Of a DNA stretch of 64,000 nucleotides, positions 1-9,361 are shown in pieces (the stretch's first letter is position 1; the number at the start of each line of letters is the position of its first letter). The stretch comes from Cymbomonas tetramitiformis. Its lineage: Eukaryota > Chlorophyta > Pyramimonadophyceae > Pyramimonadales > Pyramimonadaceae. The notes beneath the pieces were generated by a model. It was given only the letters and a program-made list of their open reading frames with translations. It was not told where the DNA came from and ran no database searches. Location of the stretch: NCBI GenBank assembly GCA_001247695.2, contig LGRX02033526.1, positions 1 through 64,000 on the forward strand, read 5' to 3'. The position numbers and the translations under genes are program-made.

Positions 1-118
1 AGCCATCAACTATGAGATCAACACGCCCGCAGCCGCAGCAAGCCATCAACTATGAGGTCAACACGCCCGCAGCCGCAGCATACCATCAACTACGAAATCC
101 ACGCACCCGCAGCCGCAA
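1..118. repeat. Three tandem 40-bp units
   Basis: Units begin at 1, 41 and 81 and share a core of ccatcaactaygargtc followed by acgcccgcagccgca. The first two are almost identical and the third is more diverged. Related single units occur at 60101-60132 and 60820-60915, next to the same G-run motif. The array is therefore probably part of the 3' untranslated region of an LTR element rather than an isolated satellite. Confidence 0.85.
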
Positions 119-182
119 TCACACGTCAGCATCAACAATCACGCTCATACCGCCACGCCACACCCACTTCTTGTCTTGCCAG

Positions 183-560
183 CTGATGTCTCCCAATCCA
201 TACGCCATCAGCTGGGGGGGGGAATATATTTAAAAAAACCTGCCCTCCAATGCCGCACCCACATCTCAAACCCAAAATCCCTCACAACACCCCACACTCA
301 ACCACAACAGAGATACACCGCCATTTTAGCACCCAGCAATACCCCACGCCCCGCCAGCCCCTACATTGCCGCCCCTTGTTCATAATCGCGACAGCTGTCA
401 CAACAACAACACGCTTAGAAGGGGTCCCTCGGGCACCCCTGAAAGGCCTGTCAGACCCCCCATATTTAGTCACGCTACCGCAGCCCATGTCAGACCCCAC
501 CGCATTTGCCCCCATCGCGCCCGTCTCAGCCGTCAGCAAACGCCCCAACCATGACCCCCT
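183..560 (+). mobile_element. LTR-like end with polypurine tract
   Basis: The sequence cagctggggggggg around 209-222 is followed by an A/T-rich run and a C-rich stretch. The same order (tccc, ccatcagctg-like motif, G-run) occurs at 60920-60957 and 61280-61317. A second shared motif, cataatcgcgacagctgtca, lies at 381-400 here and at 61456-61475. I infer the 3' polypurine tract and LTR of an element of the family at 55-61 kb. No target duplication can be defined because the rest lies outside the window. Confidence 0.55.
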
Positions 561-976
561 TTTTCAGTAACTGTCATTCCCCCCTCAGTCACGGTCCTAC
601 CCCAGTTCATTGTCCGCTCGAGCGCCCGGAGCATATCACGTTCACCCTCCAGCTCAGATCTCCCTCCCAGTATAAATCATGCACGACGCCTCGCCAAGCG
701 CTACATCGACGTCGCCGCGACCAGCCCGTGCCGATCCGCGAGCACCGCAGAGCGTCAAGCACGACATCACGCGAAGTGACATCACGACATGACCACACAT
801 GACGTCTCGGCGATGCATGACAGGGCAAACGCAAGCGCGCGTGGACACCAAACGCTGCTGTCACTGGGAACCAATGGTCACAGGGCACCCGAAACGACAA
901 TGGCATTCACGGACTTCCACTATGCTCGCTTGAGTATTTAGCTAGCTCCTGCTTTCGAAAAGAGATCCGAACCTAG
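561..976. other. No recognisable gene
   Basis: Mixed-composition DNA between the LTR-like repeat and the truncated gypsy element. Short acatcacg-type direct repeats occur near 764-800. No coding segment with family features was found. Confidence 0.5.
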
Positions 977-1029
977 ACAAACTCTGCATCATCCTTAAGG
1001 AGACGATTGAGCGGCTCGGCAATCTTGGA

Positions 1030-2589
1030 TTACTTTGGCATAAATCTCCTAAACTGGCCGACCATGCCCAAGAATGACCGAAGAGATGACTTGCCATCTT
1101 TAGCCATACGGCGTAGAGGCTGTTTACCAACGGTTGGACCATATGACACTGGAGGCTGGATAGCCATGACTGCACGGATTCTGTCTTCGATGATGGATAG
1201 GCCTGCCTCTGAGATATGGTGTCCGATAAAATCGATGGATCTGACGAACAACTCAACCTTAGAAGGCCTGATGTAGAACTGATGATCTCTGCAGCGCTGT
1301 AAGAACTGTCGAACATGCTTCACGTGGCTGTCAAAATCTGGACTGTACACTATGGTGTCATCCATGAAAATGACCAAGAACTGATCGATGAAGTCAAAGA
1401 ATGCTCGATTTCCAACACGTAGAGCGGTCACAGGAGCGTTAGTTAACCCGAAAGGCATCACTGTCCACTCATATGAACCGTATCTGGTACGTATCGCTGT
1501 TTTGTGAATGTCATCTGGATGTATAAGAATTTGATGGAAGAACTGATCAAATCGGCTAAACCATCGTGCCCCCTTAAGCTGTTCAAGAAGGGTATCGTGA
1601 GGTGGCAATGGATACGTGTCCTTTATAGTGATGTTATTAAGGGCTCGATAACCACAGCACATCCTCCACTTCCCCCCTGGCTTAGGAGCGAAAATGATTG
1701 GACATCCATATGGTGATGATGACGGACGAAGGATACCCAACTCGACATATTTGATGATCTGTCGTTTGAGCTCCTCCATCATAGGCACTGGAATAGTACG
1801 AACTGGCTGTGATGGTGGCTTATGCCCAGGTTCAATGTTGATGCGATGATATCCACCTTCAAACCGTTCTGGCCTATGGCCAGCTGGAATATCCTCCTGG
1901 AAAATATCTGAAAAGTCTTCTCTGATTAGATCACGTGCTGCTGTGACCTTTGGGTCTTCCATAGTGGTGTCTGAGTCTGCTGATGCCATGACCAGTTCAC
2001 CATCGACCTCTGAGAGAAAAAAACGATAAGCTACGGCTTCTTCAGCCGAACCACTGGATCGTATACGTCGTAGGTGCTTCCTCATAGTGGTGGCACTGAC
2101 CAATTCCATTTCAGGAAGGTCATCTGAACCTGGAGTCTGTTCAACTCTGGACAGAACTGTACGAACACTGGAACCTGATGCGTGTTTCCTGGTGATCGTC
2201 ATATTCTCGGACTGGAAGTCAATGTGTGGATTCCTTCTTTCCAACCAATCCTGTCCCAGGATGACTGTGAAGGGTTTCATGTCAATGATATAGAAATCTT
2301 CTGTATCCTTATACTTACCCAGCGTGAATGTAGCATTGGGAAGATAGGATGTACAGGGTAATTGGCTTCCTCCAGCCAATCCCACTGAGAATGATGATGA
2401 GTCTGTTGGTGATATACCAAGCTGAGAAGCGAACTGTCTGTCGATAAAAGACGATGTAGCTCCTGGATCTACCAAAATGTGAGTACTCTGTACATATACT
2501 TTCCCTTTGTACAACAACAGCTTCTTCTGTGATTTCAGCTGTGCTGTCTGAGACCGCATCTGTGCGATGTGTTCTGAGGGAATATCCAT
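1030..2589 (-). pseudogene. gypsy protease-reverse transcriptase, C-terminally cut
   Basis: 519 residues. An aspartic protease comes first: ILVDPGATSSFID near residues 37-49, where proline replaces the usual S/T of D-S/T-G, then VILGQDWL. A Ty3/gypsy reverse transcriptase follows, with SPYGCPIIFAPKPGGKWRM, a YRALN box, TYPLPPHDTLLEQL, and the polymerase FMDD box near residue 410 (VIFMDDTIVYS). It ends at SFLGMVGQFRRFMPK with a stop, after which the RNase H start is still readable in the same frame until a second stop near 980. Irregular residues (CGYRALN for VDYRALN, FDQFFHQI for the usual LxSGYHQI) suggest decay. Catalytic Asp residues are present, but without RNase H and integrase the copy is not autonomous. 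Confidence 0.92.
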
Positions 2590-2678
2590 CTGTTGGAACT
2601 GTAATGTCAGACTGGAAAGGACTTCTTCTGAGATACTCTCAACCCGGCCACTTGCTTCAGTGGCATTTTCAGGCTGAT

Positions 2679-3179
2679 TTATCTTGGGGGTGCCCTCATC
2701 AATGGTACCTGTGCAGTACCCGGAGAGTTTCCCTGAGGAGCTGGAGCTGATGCTGGAGCTGGAACTGGAGCTGCAACTGCTGCATTGATGCTCTGCTGAT
2801 TCTGTAGCTCCTTAACCAGGATGTTGACTGTTTTTACAAGTTTGTTAGACTCATTTTTAGCACCCTGATTATTCTGCTGCTGTTGTCCTCTGTTCTGATT
2901 ATACTGACGAAATCCAGGATTGGGAGCTGGAGGCTTGCCTTGTATGGCATTTCCTTCTGCTGTGGTGGTGGCGAAGCAATCATTTTTGATGTGACCAGGA
3001 CGACCACAACGCTGAGAGACAATTCTGGGGAGGATTTGCTGCTGCTCCTTTTCCTTTTCCTTTTCCTTTCCCCTTGCCTTTTCCTTTGCCTTTTCCTTTA
3101 TTCCTCTGGGAATTCTGGTTGGCATTCTGATTCTGGTTGCCTCGATTCTGATTGGATCTGTCATATGGCTTATTGCCAC
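2679..3179 (-). pseudogene. gag tail with zinc knuckle, shifted frame
   Basis: Only the part after about 3010 is likely coding. It reads CGRPGHIKNDCF, the second half of a CCHC zinc knuckle. The first Cys (PQNC) lies in the upstream gag frame, so the frame change falls inside the knuckle. A Gln/Asn-rich segment follows, then an Ala/Pro-rich linker (PAPASAPAPQG) leading to the protease-RT ORF. This could be a programmed gag-pol shift or an inactivating indel. The 10-nt spacing between the two Cys codons does not fit a clean CX2C, which favours an indel. Confidence 0.6.
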
Positions 3180-4086
3180 GGCCCTTGTCCTTGTCCTTTC
3201 TGACTGGGCCTCCTGACTGTTCCTTCTGTCCCCTATAGTGAAGGGTTTCTGCCTGCTTCGAATGAACTACATAATTCAAATCGAGCAGAACCTGTGTGGT
3301 CTGTGCCCACGACAGGTTATTCCTTTCATCCTCTGTCAGAAATCTGAGATGAAACTGTTTCCGAAGGTCTGATTCCATATTACTGATGAATCTGTCCTTT
3401 ATCAAGGCATCATCCTGATCAACTGATGCTAGAGCAGCCAGTGATGTGAATGTGCGGAGATAATCTGCAAAGGTCTGGTTACCCTGATGCAGTGCCATAA
3501 GGTGCTTTTTGGCAACTGATCTTTTGTGTGGATTACCAAACTGGCTGAGGAATGCATTTCTGATATTTTCATACGTGGCATCTGGCTTTTTGGCCACGAC
3601 CTGAAAATAGTGTCTGTCATTGTTCTGAATGAGTGTGAGGAAGACTGTAATACGATCCTTCTTATCTGGCACACCTGGATAGGTAAACTGAAAGTATCTG
3701 TCTACTGTTTCTATCCAAATCTCAGCATCCTGTCCGATCTTGTATTCCTTAGGTGGATTCATTTTTACCTTTGGAACAAGTGCGGATGGAGCTGGTGCTG
3801 GGGGTAAATGACCATCATCAGGGTCTGTGAATACCGGTGGAGCACGATCCTCTGAATAATCTTCTTCTGGCTCCTGTGGTTCTGTCTCTGGGTCTCTGTA
3901 TCTACTCATGTCGGGTTTCATACGACTGATATTGTCGAAATACCCTATCTCATCAAATCTGGTCTGGGTATCAGCGTAACCAGTAAGCCATTTAGGTATT
4001 TTAAACCGACTGAAGGCATCATATGAGCCTAAGATATCAAAGAACCAAGTAGATGGATCCGGATTAATAGCTGGCACTTCTGCCAT
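2980..4086 (-). CDS. gypsy gag polyprotein
   Basis: 368 residues starting MAEVPAINPDPSTWFFDIL. Residues about 100-230 look like a retrotransposon gag (capsid) domain: WIETVDRYFQF, a hydrophobic helix block, then FLSQFGNPHKRSVAKKHLMA and QTFADYLRTF. The C-terminal part is basic and low-complexity (asparagine/arginine, then KG repeats). The ORF runs out of frame within the zinc-knuckle region, where the next cysteines and histidine are read in another frame. The A/G-rich KGKGK tract at 3050-3105 is a likely slippage or indel site. It lies upstream of the protease-RT ORF of the same element. Confidence 0.88.
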   Translation of the reverse strand: MAEVPAINPDPSTWFFDILGSYDAFSRFKIPKWLTGYADTQTRFDEIGYFDNISRMKPDMSRYRDPETEPQEPEEDYSEDRAPPVFTDPDDGHLPPAPAPSALVPKVKMNPPKEYKIGQDAEIWIETVDRYFQFTYPGVPDKKDRITVFLTLIQNNDRHYFQVVAKKPDATYENIRNAFLSQFGNPHKRSVAKKHLMALHQGNQTFADYLRTFTSLAALASVDQDDALIKDRFISNMESDLRKQFHLRFLTEDERNNLSWAQTTQVLLDLNYVVHSKQAETLHYRGQKEQSGGPVRKDKDKGRGNKPYDRSNQNRGNQNQNANQNSQRNKGKGKGKGKGKGKGKGKGAAANPPQNCLSALWSSWSHQK

Positions 4087-4128
4087 CTATAAGACAAAAC
4101 ACAACACCAACAAAAAACCTTCAACTGG

Positions 4129-4168
4129 TTGTGTGTGTGTGTGTGTGTGATATATATATATATATTGT
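4129..4168. repeat. (GT)n(AT)n microsatellite
   Basis: A run of gt dinucleotides passes directly into at dinucleotides. A second at/gt run occurs near 5015-5048. Confidence 0.9.
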
Positions 4169-4330
4169 ACATGTATTATTTTTGTACATTGTTATAATGA
4201 GGTGATGTATATATATATGGTTCCACCTTCTTCCCCCCTCAAGGAAGTGTGAACTCCACAGGCAGTTGTCAAGTGCCTTAATACCTCATATATGTAGCAT
4301 GCTGTCCTTTAAGGAACTTATACAGCTCAT

Positions 4331-4396
4331 ACAGTTCTAGGGTTGCTGCCCTACAGTTCTTGGGTTGTTGCCCTACAGTTCTTGGGTTGTTGCCCG
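4331..4396. repeat. Three tandem 22-bp units
   Basis: The unit acagttctwgggttgytgcc plus two bases repeats at 4331, 4353 and 4375, upstream of the gypsy gag. Confidence 0.85.
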
Positions 4397-4652
4397 ATAT
4401 ATTGGTCATAACTGTGCTGATTTCAGCATGACCTAAATGCCAAACACAGAGTGTTTCACTATTATATAGCGGCATTTTAGGGTGTATTGGGTTACAGTGA
4501 CCCTTATCACCTACAGTGACATTAGGGTGTTACATGGTATCAGTAACACTTAATTGTATCAAATTAAAGCAGTATGAACATTTTTTTTAAGGAATTGAAG
4601 CAAAACTGCATTTAATATGTCACTGTATATCACGTGGTATTTAGGAGGTATG

Positions 4653-4972
4653 TTACACCCCTAACACACACATGTGATTTTCAGGGTGTTACAGGGTGTT
4701 ACAAGTGCTGTAATATTTTGGGCATATTTATCAATAGCTGAATAATTAGATCAGCGAAAAAAATGGAACCCAAATTTTCATTTTGAAATCATGCGTGTGA
4801 GTTTTTCACGCATTTAGTTACAGCCACTATGTACACCCCTAGGTGTTACACACAAGACTTTTAGGGTGTTACATGAGATATGAATGTGCACATAATATTT
4901 TTCAGGTACCTTAATAGGTATAACATGACATTCCGTGAAAAAATGGAGTCCAAATTTCAATTTTGAAATCTC
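4653..4972. repeat. Diverged direct duplication, 178-bp offset
   Basis: The segment starting tacacccctaacacac at 4653 and containing tttcattttgaaatc near 4777 is echoed at 4831 (tacacccctaggtgtt) and 4955 (ttcaattttgaaatc). The motif agggtgttac recurs many times between 4480 and 4875. This is probably decayed LTR or leader sequence of the gypsy element. Confidence 0.7.
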
Positions 4973-5099
4973 CCGCAATGGGATTTTACCCATTTTCACC
5001 ATTTCTGGCCATATAATTATATAATTATATATATATGTGTGTGTGTGTTTTGTAGGGTAAAAGCTCATTTAGGGTAGATGAGAGATTCCTTCATCTGTC

Positions 5100-5328
5100 C
5101 TAAGGACAATGATAGAATACATACATATAACATATATGGCAAATGATCACGAAGGGCATTGTGCAGTCATGTGGGACAAGTATTATTTATTAGTGGTAAT
5201 CAGATCAAGTTTGATCTGAAGCCAGGCGCTGCAAACTGCAACATGCTGAAAGTAATCCTAAGCTATTGTTGCATTGCCAACGAAGTATTGAAAACAGAAT
5301 AGACAAAGTATTGGAAACAAGAACAGTA
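5100..5328. other. No recognisable gene
   Basis: Noncoding by inspection. It lies just 3' of the AT-hook exon of the minus-strand integrase gene and may contain its 3' untranslated region. Confidence 0.4.
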
Positions 5329-7937
5329 TCATGTGGCCTTGCGCGGGCGTCCACGAGGACGAGGTGCTGGATCTTCTGCAGTGCGTTTAGCCTGTGAAAC
5401 CCAAGCAAGATAAAAAAGTCAACTAGTCAGTGGATGGAAGGTGCATACATACGGAGTCTGCAGCGCGAACCGTAGCACGCGCGCACGGTCGGTAGTCCCA
5501 ATAAGGAATTGAGCAGTGAGGTGAGGAGTGCGCACCTTAGCGCGGGCATTAGCCAACCTTGTGTAGCAAGGCTTGCAACAATTCTTGGCATGCAGGCGGT
5601 CCACCTTTTTCTTGCAAGAGGTGCACACTGGAGCATCGGGACGTAAAGCAAGGTCAGCTTTAAGGTCTTGTACGCGACGCTCCTGGGCACTGTATGCAGC
5701 ATCCAGCTTAGACTTGTCTTGAGATTGAAGAATCTCTTCAAACTGGGGCACAGGCGTGGTACCACGGCGGCGGAATAGGGATAAGCGTTCAACCTTCACG
5801 GTATCCGGAAGGGAGTTGCCCCACAGGACATCACGAAGGCGGGCTGCGGTCTTCCCCACAAAGTCCGACAAAATGTAAGGGGCCGGTGTTCGCAAAGCCG
5901 AGGAGCTTTGAGGTGGTGACTGAGATACGGTCTGGACCAGTACGCCGGAGCAAGACGGCATCGCCAACCTGCAAAGTAGTCGACTTACCAATTTGCTTCC
6001 CATCATAACGATCTTGGCATTTGGCTTGATGAGCTTGATTGAGCCTCTTGACGAACAGCACGAGCTAGAGCGACACGGTCCTCGATGTTTATGATGGTTG
6101 CTTGGGGTTAAAGCGTCAGCAGAAGCAGATGGCGTCTCCCCAAGCTGAGTGGCCAAGCAGGATGCCGGAGCTCGCCCATACCGGAATTCGAAGGGAGAAA
6201 TTCCGGCAGGAACATACAACTGCGTGTTGGCGATTGCGATGCTCATCTTGCACGCCTCGAACGGGTGGAGACTTGGGAACTGGGTCAAGAGAGATCGGAC
6301 CCGAGCATGGTGAGGGGCATGTGCTCGCTCAACGCGACCGTTGGCAGCAGGATCACGAGGGGGGATGAACTGGATGTTCACTTTGTAGACGGCGGCGATG
6401 ATCTTGAGAAAGACCGACCCACAGCACACAAAGTGAACACAAAGATAGAGAATATATAGTAGTGGCATAGAAAAGCAAGCTTCGGGGTAAGGGGCCGTGG
6501 TTATAATAAAAGATACTAACCCGTGTCCACAAGGAATAAAGGATCATGGAGCAGGGATAGAATTGTGTGTTCATCCCAACCAGCCTCCATGGCACTGGAT
6601 AGGAAGAAACACTCGTCGTCGTTTTCCGGGTGCCAAGGTAATGGTGACAAAGGGATAGAAGAAACACGCGGAACGGCATCGTGAAAGTTGCGGTAAGTAG
6701 TGCCATGGCGACAGGAGGCCTGCAAATTGGTACGATACACAAAGCGCAAGATATGCGAACGCGAGAAAAGGTAGACTGTTAACGGACCTTAAGCAAGTGA
6801 GCAGCGAAGGCAGGACCATTGTCACAACGGACAATTGTAGGGGCGTCGTACTCATCCCATGCTTCCATCATGGAGGCAGCCACAACGTACAGCTGCAAGC
6901 ACAAATAAAATGATGACGACTGAGAACAAACATGAAATGCACATATCTTGCTATGCACATAAGGGAGCCCCGCACCTTTTCGGTGTTAACATTGTGCGCT
7001 CGTTGCCATCCTCCTGGGCTCTCAACGACGTGCAGAGTAGAGTCGGAGCCCTCGTTGGAATCCGTGTAGTCCCAACTTTCTTCTCGCTTAAGCTGCGAAG
7101 CACGTATGGCGGTGACCGTTTTGATGGTCTTGGGCCGCTTGTTGATGACGCAAACTGGACACTTGCGGATAATTTCGGTGACGAACGGATCGGAAATGTT
7201 GCCGACGTTGTGCGATCGAAGCTGGTACCTGCAAAATAAACGTCACTGTGTGTCGATGAGAAGTGGAGGGCCAACATATGTAAAGGACCGGAAGGAAGGA
7301 AAGGGCGTGCGTAGGAAAGGAAACCAAAGGAAGAACGCACATGACTTTATCGCGTCCACAACATCCTTGCACCAAATGTATGGCCTCCACGACAAATTCG
7401 GCATAGTCAGGTGGACATAATAGCAACCAACCAGAGTCAGTGCGACGTGCCAGCGGACGTAATTGTTGTAGGAACTGGTGTAGATAAGAAATGGACTGGC
7501 GGGCAGTTTCTTTATCGATAGAAGGTGAAGCAGGATCGGGTTCCACAATAGAAAACTCCGACCATGCCACACGACCGCCCCCGTATATGGTGGCAGGAAT
7601 GCTCTTGGCATAGTTTCGTGAGGTCGACGATGAACTACCTTCGCTAATATGCTTATGGATGTCCGCGTATTGCGCCGCCTTTAAGACGCCTAGTATTCTA
7701 ATTCGAGACATGTGGCAGGAGTCTGTTGCGCTAGCCACCACTCTGATGTTGAGCTGCGTCGTCGAGAAGACCGGCGAGGACGAATGAAGAAGGAGGGAGT
7801 GCCCTCAGGAAGAAGAAAGCGAGAAGATGAGACAGGTTGGTGACAGTGTGAGAATCGAACTTGCAAGCAAGTATAGCAGACGCACGAAAATTGAGGGAAG
7901 AGTTCACTTATCGGTTTCTGCCACGGAAGAGGTATAG

Positions 7938-8851
7938 CTGGCAATTTACCGGGTAAAGGATTTTGGCCCTTGGTAATACCGGGTAAAATACCGGTAATAC
8001 TTTGAGTGGTATTACCGAGGTAATACTATTCTGGGATTTTTGGCAATGATCAAAACGATCATGGGGCATCACGTGCACATTATTCTTGGGAGCCATACAA
8101 GTGTGCTCCTAGAGGCTTTGATGTATGCGCAATCGATCTAAGAAGGTGGCTAGACCAAATTCGAATGTTGTCGCCACCGAAACGAACAAAAACTACTTTT
8201 CAGAAAGTACAGACAGCCGCCCCGATTTTGGGGATTGGTTACATGCTGCACTCTCGGGTGCCGTCACCTGCCGTACAAATGTGCTCCTAGAGGCTTTGGT
8301 GTATGCGCAATCGATCTATGAAGGTGGCTAGACCAAATTCGAATAACGTCGCCACCGAAACGAACAAAACTACTTCTCAGAAAGTACAGACAGCCGCCCC
8401 GATATTCGGGATTGGTAATACCCTTACCCGGTATTACCAATGGTAAAATTTGGTATTTTGACATGGAGGACGGTCAGAGTGTCCTAAGAAGGGTGAATCC
8501 ATGACGGATATCTCTCGTGTTGCCACGCAGGGATGTACTCGCGTTGTGAACTGTTTAGACTTCGAGCACGTCTCACCCTCTCACGGAATGGGGATGTTGG
8601 AAATCGTCCTGGCGTGACGGCTGAGAAGCCGTCGATTTGATTTTTCCCATGGTAAAATGGGTAAAATCGATGGTAATACGGGGGTAATACCCGGTAATAC
8701 CCATACCCGGTATTACCAATGGTAAAACTTTTTGGTAACGTGCGGTAATACCCCCCTGCACTAGGGTAAGGACTTTTTGGGGCAAAGTAATACTTGGTAA
8801 AATACTGGTAATACCTATACCTAGTATTACCTTTGGTAAAATTCGTGCCAG
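7938..8851. mobile_element. Palindrome-rich MITE-like insertion
   Basis: The ends are imperfect inverted repeats (ctggcaatttacc at the left; the complement of the right end reads ctggcacgaattttacc). The body is studded with ggtaatacc and its complement ggtattacc. It contains a direct duplication of about 150 bp at 8103 and 8281. Coding-like sequence on the minus strand stops at one edge and resumes at the other, so it appears to have inserted into the integrase gene. No exact target duplication could be fixed; ctat occurs on both sides. Confidence 0.6.
8103..8423. repeat. Direct duplication, 178-bp offset
   Basis: gtgctcctagaggctttg at 8103 and 8281 each starts a stretch of about 145 bp with only scattered differences, ending with acagacagccgccccgat. 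It lies inside the MITE-like insertion. Confidence 0.85.
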
Positions 8852-9171
8852 CCATAGGAAGAGGAGACAGCTTCCTCTTTGGCATGAAGTGTAGTGTTTC
8901 GTTGCGCGATGCGTTTAGGCCTGCGCAATCGCTTCCTGGGCTGGAGATAGTAATCGATAATTTGCTGAGTGGCGTATATTTCTTCGGCAAGTTGGGCGAG
9001 ATAGAAACCCGGGCACAGTTGGTCTGATCTTTTGCAGGAGCTGAGAAAGGCTTCGTGTTCTTTTGGGTCTGCGAGTCTTTTGGGTTGGGGCATAGTGCGT
9101 GGTCAACGCGAAAGCTGAGCTTCTGAAATTTGAACGTTGCACTCAAATGCACGTTATTAGCTTAGCACCTA

Positions 9172-9322
9172 GCTTTTTCTCTAGATGTCACCCTGCTGAA
9201 AAGCGGGCTGAGCCCCTTTGTGGGCGCCCTATAGTAGAGGGAGTAGCCCCTGGTATTTTCACTAGCCTGCTTTGCAGAGATACCGCACTCTCAGGACTTT
9301 GTCCCCTTTGCTAGCGTAAATG

Positions 9323-9356
<34 letters not shown>
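9172..9356 (+). mobile_element. SINE-like dispersed repeat, copy 1
   Basis: About 150 bp starting tttttctctagatgtcac and ending in gtaaatgttttattattatt with a long (ATT)n tail. A second copy in opposite orientation lies at about 13000-13110 and continues at 16454 after an LTR element. A short length, a simple 3' tail and dispersed copies suggest a SINE. No clear tRNA A and B boxes were recognised, so the class remains open. Confidence 0.6.

Positions 9357-9361
<5 letters not shown>

Larger units (their letters stand above)
977..4086 (-). mobile_element. Truncated Ty3/gypsy retrotransposon
   Basis: On the minus strand, gag (4086-2980), a frame-shifted gag tail with zinc knuckle (about 3010-2679) and a protease-reverse transcriptase ORF (2589-1030) follow one another in the order usual for Ty3/gypsy. 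Just after the RT stop, the first residues of the RNase H segment (SKIAEPLNRLLKDDAEFV) are readable to about 977, where the element ends abruptly. No RNase H body, integrase or 3' LTR follows, so this copy is 3'-truncated. The region upstream of gag (4087-5100) probably holds its leader or LTR, but no terminal repeat pair is visible. Confidence 0.9.
5329..9093 (-). pseudogene. Intron-bearing integrase with zinc ribbon and AT-hook
   Basis: Minus-strand pieces rejoin across short introns. 9093-8852 begins MPQPKRLADPKEHEAFL. After an insertion (7938-8851), coding-like sequence continues to 7741-7340. Next come 7228-6976 (KCPVCVINKRP, the Cys pair of an HHCC integrase finger), 6892-6788 (PTIVRCDNGPAF, second catalytic Asp) and 6719 to about 6520. 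About 6430-5536 carries PPRDPAANGRVERAH (catalytic Glu), an SH3-like integrase tail (LQVGDAVLLRR, about 6000-5870, different frame) and a CxxC zinc ribbon. 5391-5329 ends in PRPRGRPRKAT, an AT-hook. Frame changes bracket 6100-5880, the first catalytic Asp was not found, and one HHCC histidine looks replaced by Cys, so this copy is decayed. Integrases with spliceosomal introns occur in Ginger-type DNA transposons and domesticated GIN genes. Which applies here is inference. Confidence 0.7.
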
